From Przewalskia tangutica (taxonomy: Eukaryota; Streptophyta; Magnoliopsida; Solanales; Solanaceae): a stretch of 64,000 nucleotides of DNA. Shown here in pieces: positions 46,389-56,940 of this stretch. Positions within the stretch are counted from its first letter, which is position 1, and every line of letters starts with the position of its first letter. Both the position numbers and the translations under genes were made by a program. Below the pieces are notes generated by a model. That model searched no databases, was not told where the DNA came from, and worked only from the letters and a program-made list of their open reading frames with translations. The DNA lies in the NCBI GenBank assembly GCA_029844215.1, contig CM056733.1, positions 49,055,142 to 49,119,141 of the forward strand. The letters run 5' to 3'.

Positions 46389-46528
46389 GTGACCACCCCT
46401 CCCCTATTTCACTTCTTGTTTGCATTACGTTGAGGCCTGAGATACCTCAACGACTGATTGTAGCCACTTCCTTTTCGTTATTAGTAATAATATTTGCATT
46501 TACCTAAAAACAAAAAACAATTACAAAA
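46389..46528 (+). other. LINE 3' UTR and A-rich tail
   Basis: About 115 nt of untranslated sequence with GAGGCCTGAGATACCTCAAC (a GAGG...CCTC hairpin is possible), then TTAGTAATAATATTTGC and the interrupted A tract 46506-46528. The LINE ends here; I cannot find the partner of the target duplication because the 5' side is displaced. Confidence 0.7.
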
Positions 46529-47122
46529 TTTTGTGTGGGAATATTGGACAAAGCCGAGAGCACTTCTTGAAGAACAAGAATGTGTGAAATAATTCTAAGT
46601 GTTGAAGAGCAAGTCTTGCACTAGTGTAGTATATATAACACAATGGAGGGTCAAGATTATAACAAATGTGTGGCTTGGATGAAGAACACTTGGATCACTA
46701 CACAAGTGGCAAGTTGACTTGGTCAATAAACTCAAGCTTGCAAGACTTGATCTTTTACCTTGGTCAATGACCATCTTACCCTTGCTTCAATTTCGTCCAA
46801 GACCAATGTGGGGGTGCCACGTGTCTCCCTCCTATTCGTCCATAAAATTCCGTAACTCTCGTGGGCCCCACAAAACGTAAAATTCCTCGGGTGGGCCCCA
46901 CATGACCAAATCCGTAAAAATAAATTTCCATAACGTTAATAAGTTCCATACTCATCAAATAATGCATTTTCAGAATCAAATTCTCATCAACGGACATTTT
47001 TCCTTTCCGACGTTCGGAAGATTTTCCGTCGGAAAAACCATTCTTCCTTTCGTACAAATTTTCAAGCCTTGATTCCTTACGTACAATCTATTATACATGT
47101 CCTGGACTTACGGGGTGTAACA
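46529..47122 (-). repeat. J: divergent LTR fragment, minus strand
   Basis: The U3 half of an LTR related to the rest: terminus GGGGTGTAACA, GGTGCCACGTGTC palindrome near 46805-46822, GTGGGCCCCACATGACC block, and a TATATATA-type box near 46628-46642. It is more diverged than any other LTR. Its remainder lies beyond the LINE insertion. Confidence 0.65.
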
Positions 47123-47507
47123 GTAGTAACCCCAAAGTTTTGGAAACTGAAGCGATGACTGAAGTATGGGTACGTATACTAGAAAGAGTTCGAGTATACG
47201 AGGAGGGTACGACGAGTAAGAAAAGAGGCGAAGATGTGTTAAGAAGATAGAAGTGTTCCTTTAATGAAGTAAAGATGCGAAGGGAGTAACCTTTAGACCT
47301 TGGGTGGGAGCTGATAGTGTTGTATACGCTTTAGAGATGATTTCTCGTTGGCTTGGATTTGAGTTTTGCGCGTATGTTATACTATGGCCATTGGTGGCAT
47401 GATTGGTTTGGTAAGTGTAGTAGTGAAGACTATACCGGTACATGTGCTTGGAGACTTAGAAGGAACATTCGGGACGAATGTTTCTAAGGAGGGGGGGGGG
47501 GGGAGAA
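47123..47507 (+). other. 3' internal end of element G with hairpin and expanded PPT
   Basis: Starts GTAGTAACCCCAAAG, matching the region after the integrase C-terminus in H (about 57755) and I (about 60877). It continues to the pre-PPT hairpin (47462-47484) and a purine tract with a run of 13 to 14 G up to 47507. J inserted at 47122/47123. Confidence 0.75.
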
Positions 47508-48639
47508 TGTTATACCCCGTAGTTCCGGAGTATGTATATGAGGATGTACGTACGAATGTATAAGCCCTAATTAGGTTAAGGATGAAAGAATTGTTTTCCG
47601 ACGAAAACATATTCCGAACTTTGTGAAGGAAATTTTACGTTTTCAATATTTTAACCAACTATGGAATTTTTCCGAGAGATAAATATTTTGGACCAATAGG
47701 AGGGCGACATGTGTCACCCCAAGTGGACATGTTGGACGGTTTTTTTCAAGACTAGTGGGCAAGACAAGTGGCCAAAAGTCTTGCATGGCATTTGCATGGT
47801 AGTGGACGTTTTTTTGCAAGAATTAGTGGGCAAGTCAAATGGTCAAAGTATTGCATGGCAATTGTGGGACAAGTGGAGAAAGGAACCTACACAAACAATC
47901 TATACCTTACACATGTTTCAATCCTAACCCTTGGTTGTCCTATTTAAACACCTCTAGTTGATGAAAATCTTCCACACTTAGAACATTTCAAGACTTGAAA
48001 ATATTTTCTCTCCCTCCCTAGTTGCTCTCGTCCAACCCCTCTAGTTTTGAGCAATTGTTGTCCAAAAATTCTTAAACTTATAAGTGTTCTTCCTTAATGT
48101 ATTAGGAAGATTATTAACCAAGAGTTAGATAAGATTTCACACCCTAGCCTCAAAAACCACACCTTGGCCGAGAGCTTGCCTAAGTGAAACCTTAGTGTTC
48201 TTCACTTTTTGGAGTAAATTCTTGAATAGAAGTTGGTTAGAAACTTCTAAGGGTGAATTGTGGTGGTTTGGAACACAAAGATTTGGAGCTAAAAAACTTG
48301 CTTAGGAACGACTTTAAGTTCTTGGATATTTTTGGGCTAAATTGAGGTAATAAACCTTAACCTCTTTGTGAAGTTGATTATTAAGTATATTGGATATTAT
48401 ACATATATTGGAAGTATATTATGAAGTATGAGACATAAAGAAAGATTTGGATCTTGTTAAGATGTTAAAAGGAGAATTGGCATATTAGCCATTAAAATGG
48501 TAAAAAATGTATCCATTACTTACTAAGAAGTGAACAACAAAGAAACTATAACTTATATAAAGATTGGAATATAAGTTGGAAGACTAATGAAGTAATTGGA
48601 TAAGTAAAATTGTAAAAGTTGGCCAAGGACCCCAACTTA

Positions 48640-48718
48640 AGGACCGTATCTACTTTGGACCGTATTTACTTTGGACCGTATTTACTTTGGACTGTATTTA
48701 CTTTGGACTGTATTTACA
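48640..48718 (+). repeat. 16-bp tandem repeat (five units)
   Basis: Units of TTTGGACCGTATTTAC, the later ones with CTG in place of CCG. Confidence 0.8.
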
Positions 48719-48985
48719 TTGTTGTTGTTAAGGGGAAGATTGTTAAATCGCGTTCCGTTTGGGCGTGTGATCCCCTTCTTTAATTATTGTTGTTATTAAG
48801 GAGAGATTGTTAATCGCGTTCCGTTTGGGCGTGTTATCCCCTTCTTTAATTATTGTTGTTATTAAGGAGAGATTGTTAATCGCGTTCCGTTTGGGCGTGT
48901 TATCCCCTTCTTTAATTATTGTTGTTATTAAGGAGAGATTGTTAATCGCGTTCCGTTTGGGCGTGTGATCCCCTTCTTTAAATTT
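48716..48985 (+). repeat. 66-bp tandem repeat (four units)
   Basis: GCGTTCCGTTTGGGCGTG recurs at 48750, 48816, 48882 and 48948, an exact 66-bp period, with nearly identical AT-rich linkers containing TTATTGTTGTTATTAAGGAG. Other LTRs of the family have no such array. Confidence 0.9.
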
Positions 48986-50084
48986 CGGAATTATTGCGCC
49001 TTATTTATGGCATGTTGGTTACTATTATCGGGCCTTGAAAAAGGTGGAGAATTGAGTAGAAACGGGGGAGGTGCTGCCCAATTTTTCGTAGACTAAGAGA
49101 AATCTTACTTAGAAGAATCCCACGTAAAACTAGAAGTTGATAGGCGTGTTTTGACTATTATAGGTTGACACTCTGCGCGCGACATATCCGACTTGGCAAG
49201 TGGATTTAGCCGAGGAGGTATGTGATTCTTCCTATTCTCTTGAGCATGATTATTTGTGAAATATATAGTGCGGTAGACGCACGTGTGTTAAAGAAGTTTG
49301 ATTTATTTTTGTGTCCTTGACTTGATTCTAAAGTTGAGTGACTTGAATTGTGTTAAAAAGTTGTGAAACCTCATTCGTGAGTAATGGGTACTTGGTCTTT
49401 AAAAGAATAAAATTATCTTGATTTCGGAAATATGAGTAGTTGTCCTTGGTTGGTTTAAAACGTAAAGTGTTATAATAGCTTTATGGGAAGTTAGTTATAA
49501 CGACTTTATGAAAACGAAAGAATGGTTCTGTCATTGGATTTAAAATGGTAACTTGATATTTTTAAGAAGTTATGAGGCTTAAACCATTTTGAAAAGTATA
49601 TTGTTACTTGACTTTCAAAAGGAGAAGTGTTTTTGTTTAAAAGGAAGACATGGTATTGTCTTGAGTTGGTTTTAAAATAAGGCATGGTTTTGTCTTGGCT
49701 TATTTAAAAGGAAGATATGGACATTGTTTTTGGGTTACTTAAAATGATAGTTACTCTATTCTGATACTACAGGTATTAGTATCGTGTGACCTTTGTGAAA
49801 GGAATGAATATTTTAAGGAATTAAAATACGTAGTACTTTGGGGTTAGAACACGGATTTTTGGCATTGTATGAAAGTACCTTGAGTGTGAATAACTTGCTA
49901 CGTTGCTTGTGATAGTCTTGGTGTACAAATACTGTATCCTTATATTACCGCATCTCTCGATGGAGGGTCGGTCGTGTTTATTCTCGATCATGTTTGGACA
50001 TACTGACATATTGGGTGGCCCACGGGTATGCTTCCATGGTGAGGGTTCGTTTCCCTGTTGATAATGTTATTCCATGGACTAGCT

Positions 50085-50425
50085 CTCCATGAGGTCTACT
50101 GATGCAGGGTGGATCTAGTAGCTAGCCCTCGTACTTGCCCCGGTCAGCGACGTGATGCAGGGTGGATCTGGTAGTTGGCTTTCGTACTTGCCCCGATCAG
50201 TGTTAGAACGAAGTGTTGTGATGCAGGGCGGATCTGGTGGTTAGCCTGCGCGTGCCCGATCGGTGACGTGGCGAGGTGGATCTGGTAGAGGCTATCGTAC
50301 TTGCCGGTCGGCCGTGATCTGAGTATTTAGTATTGTTGAGTACGGTGGAATCGTAGTCGGCTTCGTACTTGCCGGTCGATTGAGGATGCGAGGTGGATCT
50401 GGTAGCTATGCGCCGTACTTGCCGT
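50085..50425 (+). repeat. M2 tandem repeats in G LTR
   Basis: About five units of 60 bp or so, each GATGCAGGGTGGATCTGGTA then CGTACTTGCCCCGGTCAG. Confidence 0.8.
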
Positions 50426-51126
50426 CACGGTTCTTATGACACAGGTGGGATCTGGTGTTCATGTGTACTCCTTGGTGTTGTTATATCCTAGACTGCCGGC
50501 GGTGAGGAAGGAATTCCACGGGCATGATTGATATTGTGGGCATGAGACCCATGGTTATATTTGAGTGATGACTTAGAGGGCGTGAGTCCCTGACTTGACA
50601 TGACTGTGTATATGTTGTGTACTGTAGTTTGGCTATCATACATGTCTCCCGCTTTATATAGACTATTATGATTTCATTCTGATATTTTCGTTTCACATAC
50701 TTGGTACTGTTATCGACCTCGCCCGGGTGCGTTCATGCCGCGAGTTGAGTGCGTAACTGGCGATCCGCACTCTTAGGATCACTGTTCAGCTCTTGGAAAG
50801 CTCCATTTCTCCGGAGGCTTTGTCTTTTGGTACGGTTCCCTGAGGTTGTAGACTTTTGTACATTCAGGGGGTATGGCGGGGCCCTGTCCCGTCACAGTTG
50901 ATCTCATTCTTAGAGGTCTGTAGTCCTGTTGTGAAGTTGGGATGTAACTGTTCACTTTTGGTATTTATATACATGCCGAAAGGCAACTTTTCTTTGGATA
51001 GACTGTTCTTATTTTACACTGTTTCATGTTTGCAAGTTTATATTCCGCTGGTTACTCTGATGTATGTCTACTTGGGTGCCCGGGTAAGGCACCAGTCACG
51101 GGCCCGGGAACGGGTCGTGACAAAAG

Positions 51127-51138
51127 TGGTATCAGAGC
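51127..51138 (+). other. tRNA primer-binding site (element G)
   Basis: TGGTATCAGAGC, four bases after the LTR end. Confidence 0.9.
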
Positions 51139-51184
51139 AGTTAGTCCTCGGAAAGTGTCTACAGACCGTGTCTAGTAGAGTCTT

Positions 51185-51218
51185 GATTATCGGTGTGTTG
51201 TGCACCACATCTATAATC
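51185..51218 (+). other. Leader stem-loop (DIS-like), element G
   Basis: 5' arm GATTATCGGTGTG with 3' arm CACATCTATAATC: a G-U wobble at the position that is A-U in B and E and G-C in F, H and I. Loop palindrome GTGCAC. Confidence 0.7.
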
Positions 51219-51323
51219 GTGAGGCAGGACATTTAGGATTGGTTTCCATTCTTCTCTCTCGAGATCGTGCAAGAGAGTCATCTACTAGGTTGAATCCTCA
51301 CTAACCTCTTTTTATGTACGATT

Positions 51324-52069
51324 ATGCCTCGCGCAAAACCAGAGCCCGAGAAGGCAAAGCGTGAGAGGCGCTAGTAGGGCAGAGAGTTACGAGGCAGCCC
51401 GATCTTTACGAGAGATGTTTGACGGCGAAGTTCCACGCAGCGCCACCCCCAGCGAGTTCGGGCGCAACAACGGCTCACGAGACCACGATACGACCCTCGA
51501 TTACGGCCTAGAGCGGAGGATATGGGCTACTGAGAGATGGCCCGATTATTGGCGGAGATCGTGGCTAGCGGGAGATGATAGGGAGGCGCAATTCGGTTGT
51601 ACCGTAGTCCACCACGAGTCGATAACGAGGCTGCGGGACTTTTGAGTTGCGACCCGTAGTTCTATGGGTCGAGACACGAGGATGACCTCGGGAGTTTATC
51701 CGAAGCGATTCTGACGGATCGAGAGTGATCAGGGCTTCGAAGACCGAGTCGGTATTATTGGGCTCGCATCGGCTGCGGGATACTGCGGTTGACTGGTATG
51801 ATTCATGGGAACTATCCCGGGGGGAGCATGCGCTTTCAGCTGTTTGGAACGAGTTCTCCGAGGCATTTCTTAGCCATTTCTTGCCGCCACAGATGAGGAG
51901 GGCTCGGGCCGATAGATTTTTGGTGTTGAGGCAGAACGGGCGGACGGTCCGGGAATACAATGTAGAGTTTGACTCGTTGGCTCGGTATGTTCCCGCGTTA
52001 GTGGCAACCATGGAGGATAGAGTGCACCGTTATGTCACAGGGCTCGATGACTACTTAGCAGAGAGTTGC
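51324..52069 (+). pseudogene. gag: gag of element G, cut by element H
   Basis: ATG at 51324. The capsid domain is the best preserved in the window: 51725-52069 is open without a break, with VIRASKTESVLLGSHRLRDT, LSHFLPPQMRRARADRFLVL, VREYNVEFDSLARYVPALVA and MEDRVHRYVTGLDDYLAESC. The frame then enters the LTR of H at 52070. The N-terminal part (51324-51720) is frameshifted. The missing C-terminus should lie beyond the window, to the right of the H/I/K block. Confidence 0.8.
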
Positions 52070-55000
52070 TGTTATACCCCGTATTTCCAGAGTATGTACA
52101 TAAGGACGTACGTATGAAAGTTTGAGCCTTAAGTTAGGCATAGGACCGAAAATTTTGTGCACAACCCCCGAAAAGAATCGTTTTTCGACGAAACGTTTTC
52201 CAAAGCTTGCGTAGGGAAAATTACGGCTATGTCATTTATTATTTTTGTGGATTTTTTCCGAGAGATGAAATATTTTGGACCAACGAGAGGGCGACACTTG
52301 TCACCCTCAAGTGGGCGTTCTAGTGGACGAAATGGTGCACGTTTTCTCCCTTGTTTTGTGGCCTAAAACTTGGGTCAATGTTTGTGAGGGATTTGTGGAG
52401 TAGGGTTAGGGTGCACTTGGGCAAATCTTGACCCTCCACTTGCCCCCCACTTGGCTTGATCTTGGCCTTTGGTTGTCCTATAAATACCCCCCCCCCCTTT
52501 GTGAAGACTTCTTCATCCACAAATGTTTCTAAGTCTTGAAAGCCCTCTCCCCCTTAGTGTAGAATTCTCGTCCAAGCCTCCCCCTCCCCCTTTGAGAGGC
52601 CCCTTGGCCGAGAGATTTCCCCCCTCCTAGTGGTGTTGGCCGAGAGGTACACCCCCCCTTGCCTAGTTGTTCTCGTAAAATACCCCCCTCTTGGTAGAAA
52701 ATACTCTCCAAGTATTGTTACTATACCAAAATACCTTAGCCTTATACCTTGTAGTATTCCAAAGTTACCTCTATACGTAGAGCCCGAAAATACTACCTTA
52801 TGTCCTTTTAGTCTCAAACCGAAACCCTAAGGAAAATCTTCATAGCCGGTTGAAGTATTAAGTAGAAGTTGCGTAGAACTTCTAAGGGTTGTTTGGAGCG
52901 CCCAGAGTAGGAGCTAAACGTTGCTGAGGATCGACATTTAAACTTGGATAATTTTGGGCTTATCGAGGTAAATATCTTGTCTCCCTATTGTAATTGAGTT
53001 TACATACTATTGAAGTATAAGAATTAAGTATAAGTTATATACCAGGAAGGTATATAAGAAGGGAATTGAATCAGATTTACATGGACTGTATTTCTGATGA
53101 CTTGTGAAGTTTGTGGTAGGAAGTGCTGCCCAATTTTCCGTAGAATCTTGTATCTAGATTTATTCTACCGAGTAGTCTAGACATTGATAGACTTGTATAA
53201 CCGTTATAGGTTGAAGTACTGCGAGTAGCATATTCTACTCGAAGGGTGAAAAAGGCTAGCCGGACTACAATACTTTGGAGCTATTTGCTAATAGTCGATA
53301 ATCGTCGCGAGGTATGTGATTCTTCCTATCCTCTTGAGCATGATATTTTAAAAGAATATATATATAGTACGGTAGACGTACATGTGTTAACTGAACGTAT
53401 TTTTACGGCAATGTCTTTTGACTTAAGCCTGAATAATAAGAATCTTGAAGTATTTCAAGAGAATTAAGAAACCTTTTTGAAAGAAGAGTAATACTTGGTT
53501 TTAAAAGCTTAAGAGTTATACTAGCTTTATGGGAAGTTAGGTATAACGGCTTAAGAGAGATAAAAAGAATGGTTTATTGATTTTAGAAGTTAAGAGACTT
53601 GATCTTAAAAGATAAGAGACTTGACTTAATTGATTAATATGAATTTTGTTAAAAAGTGTGAAACCTCATTCGTGAGTAATGAGTACTTGGTTTTTAAAAG
53701 GAATAATGTTTTACTGATTTCGGAAATCAGAATAAGTATCGAACAAACCACAGCAGCGCTAAAAAAGGGAAATGTGTTAACTAATAAGGTATTATTAAAA
53801 CCAGTAGAAACCTCCATCTGCATAAAAGCTAAGATGAGACAAAATGATGTTACATTTCCTAGATCATGGCTGCTTTAATAAGATTGTATGAACAAGAATA
53901 ACCTACTCAACATAAGGCATATGTTTCTCAAATGGTTTTAAAAGAGAATTATATTATTAAGTGATTAAGACTATGAACTACGAAACCTTTTGAAAATGAG
54001 AAACTTGAGCATTTGAAATTAGGCAAACTTGAACGTTTGGAAAATAATGTTGTTACTTAATTTTACAAAGGGAAGTGTTTTGGTTTACTTAAAAAGATAA
54101 TCACTCTATTTTTATACTACGGGTATTGTGTGACTTTTGTGAAAGAAACGGATCTTTTAAAGAGTTATTGTATGAAGTACTTTGGGGATAAAAACCCGAA
54201 CTTGCTAACATAAAGTAGAAAGTACCTTGTGTGATTAACTTGATTGTGTTGGTTTGTGATAGCCTTGTAATACTTTCTTGTCGATTTGATAAGTGAACAT
54301 GTTAGGATGCTTCGTGTGTTAGTGTCTTGTGATGGTTGTGTAAAGGGGTTTCCCTTGTTGTGCTTATGTTGTTTAACGATAAGATGTTATGTTAGTATTA
54401 TATCACTCACCTTGACTTGATCCCGGGGGTTAAGCGCCTCCGTCGGGGTATAGCTCGGTGATGCAGGACCATGATTCGAGACTACCTCATGCGGGTCCAG
54501 GGGACCTATGCGGAGCTACGAGAGTTCCAGGATAGTGTGCGGCCTTTATGGTCATGCGGTCTATGTGGCCATACGGACTGCGAGTCCAGGACGTTGCCGG
54601 GGAGTAGCTACCCTCGATGCGAGGAATACCTCATGCGGGCCATCGGAGTGGCCTATGCGGAGCTGCGGAAAGTTCCAGGACTAGACGCGCACATTAGATC
54701 TTTGCGGCGAGTGGCGGCCGATCATGGCGGTGCAGGCAGATCTCATGATCTGATTTATGACCTTGTTGATACTGTGGGTGTTAGTAGTCGGCTATGCCTT
54801 CGTACTTACCCCGTACGGTTTTTATTATGACACAGGTGGGACCTGGTGTTCATGTGTATTCCTTGGTGCTTTTATATCATAGACAACCGGCAGTGAGGAA
54901 GGTATTCCACGGGCATGATTGATGTTGTGGGCGTGAGACCCATAGTTGTATTTGAGTAATGACTTTGAGGGCGTGAGTCCCTGACTTGACATGTGCTTAT

Positions 55001-55523
55001 TTATTGTGAACTGTAGTTTGGTTATCATACATGTCTCCTGCTTTATATAGACTACTATGATTTCATTTCTGATATTTTGATTTCACATACTTGGTACTGT
55101 TATCGACCTCCTTGAAGTGCGTTCATGCCGCAGGTAGAGGTACACCAGTGTTGATCCTCGCTCATAGGGTCACAGTTCAGCGTTTGGGAAGCTCCGTTTC
55201 TCCGGAGGCTTATCAGTGGTAAAGTCCCCTGTAGTTGTAGGTACTTACATTCAGGGGTATGGCGGGGCCCTGTCCCGCCATTGTTGTTATATCATTCTTA
55301 GAGTGCATGTAATCTTGTTGTGGGCAGAGTTTGTAAAAGGGATGTAACTGTTCAGATTTAAGTTTTATATATATACGCCGAAAGGCAACTTTTCGCAGAA
55401 AAACTGTTTTACACTTCCTATTATTTCATGTCTGGTTTTATGTTCCGCTGATTACTCTGATGTATGTCTACTTAGGTGCCCGGGGTAAGGCACCAGTCAC
55501 GGGCCCGGGTTCGGGTCGTGACA
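52070..55523 (+). repeat. 5' LTR of element H
   Basis: 3.45-kb LTR. GCGACACTTGTCACCCTC near 52287, TATA box 52478-52487 followed by eleven or so C, single 36-bp motif near 53400, M3 repeats at 54420-54720. U5 hairpins GGTGCC (55475-55480)/GGCACC (55489-55494) and GTCACG (55496-55501)/CGTGAC (55517-55522). Confidence 0.9.
52478..52487 (+). promoter_or_regulatory. LTR TATA box (H 5' LTR)
   Basis: CTATAAATAC followed by a C run, about 410 nt into the LTR. Confidence 0.7.
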
Positions 55524-55527
55524 AAAG

Positions 55528-55539
55528 TGGTATCAGAGC
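55528..55539 (+). other. tRNA primer-binding site (element H)
   Basis: TGGTATCAGAGC four bases after the LTR end. Confidence 0.9.
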
Positions 55540-55585
55540 AGTTAATCCTCGGAAAGTGTCTACAGACCGTATCTAGTAGAGTCTT

Positions 55586-55619
55586 GATTATCGGTGTGTT
55601 GTGCACCACACCAATAATC
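55586..55619 (+). other. Leader stem-loop (DIS-like), element H
   Basis: Arms GATTATCGGTGTG and CACACCAATAATC pair over 13 positions with one mismatch; the eight-base loop ends in palindrome GTGCAC. It starts 46 nt after the primer site. Confidence 0.75.
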
Positions 55620-55729
55620 AGGAGGCTATAGGATATTTAGGATTGGTTTCCATTCTTCTCACTCTGAGATCGTGCTTAGAGCCGTGTTATAAGTTGGACC
55701 CCTCTAACGTATTCCTGTCCCTTACCGTT

Positions 55730-56446
55730 ATGCCTCCGCGTAAGGCAACCCGGGCCCAGAAGGGCAAGGCAGCCAAGGGAGCTGCGAGTAGAGCACAGAG
55801 GGTTACGAGGGCACAGGCCCAATCATCACCTGGGGTGGTGCTTCATTCGGGGAGTTCTGCGTCGCCACCACAGTGAGTTTAGCACTGGCGGCGATTCTCA
55901 TGCGGCCATGATATTTGAACCTTCGGTTCCCGACCCGATGGCGAGGTATGGATTGCAAAGAGACGACCCTGTTTCTAGCTATGGATTTAGCAACCAGAGA
56001 GTATTTTATGTATCGATTTATCACGGGTCTTGATGACTATCTAAGAGAGGGTTGTGCAAGAGTAGCTCTTCAGTCAGACATGAGCATGGCCTGCGTACGG
56101 ACTTATCTTGCGTGACCGAAACGAAGAGATCGACGGGTTAACCAAGATCGGCAGAAGAGGGCCAGACCGGCAGGGTCCTTTGGTAACTTTCGAGGCGAAT
56201 TCAGTAGTTCGGAGAGGAAGGGGTGTTAGCCAGAGGAGGCCACCCCCACCTCGGTGTGGCCGTTGTGGTAGATGTCATGGTGGGGAGTGTCGTGCTTCTT
56301 CGACAGCTTGTTATGCTTGCGGCCAGCAGGGCCATTTTGCGAGAAATTATCCGACCAGAGGTGGCGCGGATGTAGAGACTCAGCCTTCGGGATCAGTGGC
56401 TAATTCATCATCTTCCCTAGATATGCGCCCAACAGGGAAGGATTGA
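55730..56446 (+). pseudogene. gag: Shortened gag of element H, frameshifted
   Basis: ATG at 55730: MPPRKATRAQKGKAAKGAAS, a basic alanine-rich N-terminus. After one frame change come MDLATREYFMYRFITGLDDY and LREGCARVALQSDMSMACVR, the end of the capsid domain; roughly 100 residues of capsid present in B, C, E and G are missing. Next are an arginine-rich RRDRRVN-type stretch, then a leading CGRCGRCHGGEC and the zinc knuckle CYACGQQGHFARNYP, with Tyr in place of the last Cys (56310-56355). The frame stops at 56446 after DMRPTGKD, and a non-coding spacer follows where protease would start. Confidence 0.75.
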
Positions 56447-56940
56447 TTAGAACGACAAAGGGAAGTGAAGCAGTAGATACAGGTATATCCTTAACCATCT
56501 AGAGATTTGTATGTGTGATAAGATGAGTATACCTTAAGTGTTATGTTCAGATATCATTGTGTTAATTGTGATTAGAAATCATGGTTAGTTAACCGGGTAA
56601 GATTGGGGATAAGGAAAGTGTGAGCCTTAGAGTTTTATACGTAGAGACCTTAGAGGTAAGGCCATCTCGAGTAAAAGATGTATTTTTATGATTGACCCTT
56701 ATCGGAGTGCATAGTACACGTGAGATATGTGATAAGTCCCTGAGTGGTATGAAATGAAAGAGGGTAGTTGAGCTAAGAAGACCCCTAGGTTCTTCGTGAC
56801 TTGATTGTGGGATTGTTCCGGATCGGGGAGCAAGTGTTTGGCGCGACAGCGGGTCGGGTTGCGGACCGATCGCGGGTCAACCCGCGGCCTGTATGGTGGT
56901 GGGGTCAGTTTGGGGTGGTCCCGCTTTGTGATAGGGTCAC
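56447..56940 (+). other. Conserved non-coding spacer (element H)
   Basis: About 500 nt between the gag stop and the integrase fragment, closely matching D and I. Landmarks: TATCCTTAACCATCTAGAG, GAGACCTTAGAGGTAAGGCC, and the perfect palindrome GCGGGTCAACCCGC at 56872-56885. No supported gene. Confidence 0.7.

Larger units (their letters stand above)
42743..46528 (+). mobile_element. Plant L1-type LINE, 5' truncated by element F
   Basis: C-terminus of ORF1, ORF2 with endonuclease, RT and zinc-binding domain, a short 3' UTR and an A-rich tail (46506-46528). The 5' part is separated by element F at 42743. The LINE lies on plus while the flanking LTR pieces F and J are minus. Codon use and base composition differ from the LTR elements. 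Confidence 0.85.
47508..51122 (+). repeat. LTR of element G
   Basis: 3.6-kb LTR, TGTTATACCCC to GTGACA. Its middle is diverged: a TATTTAAA-type box at 47941-47948 replaces CTATAAATA, and two extra tandem arrays occur at 48640-48985. M2 repeats at 50085-50425; normal U5 hairpins at the end. Confidence 0.85.

Noticed and set aside
48716..48985. CRISPR-like spaced repeats
   Set aside because: Units are contiguous 66-bp tandems with identical linkers, in a plant LTR; no unique spacers.
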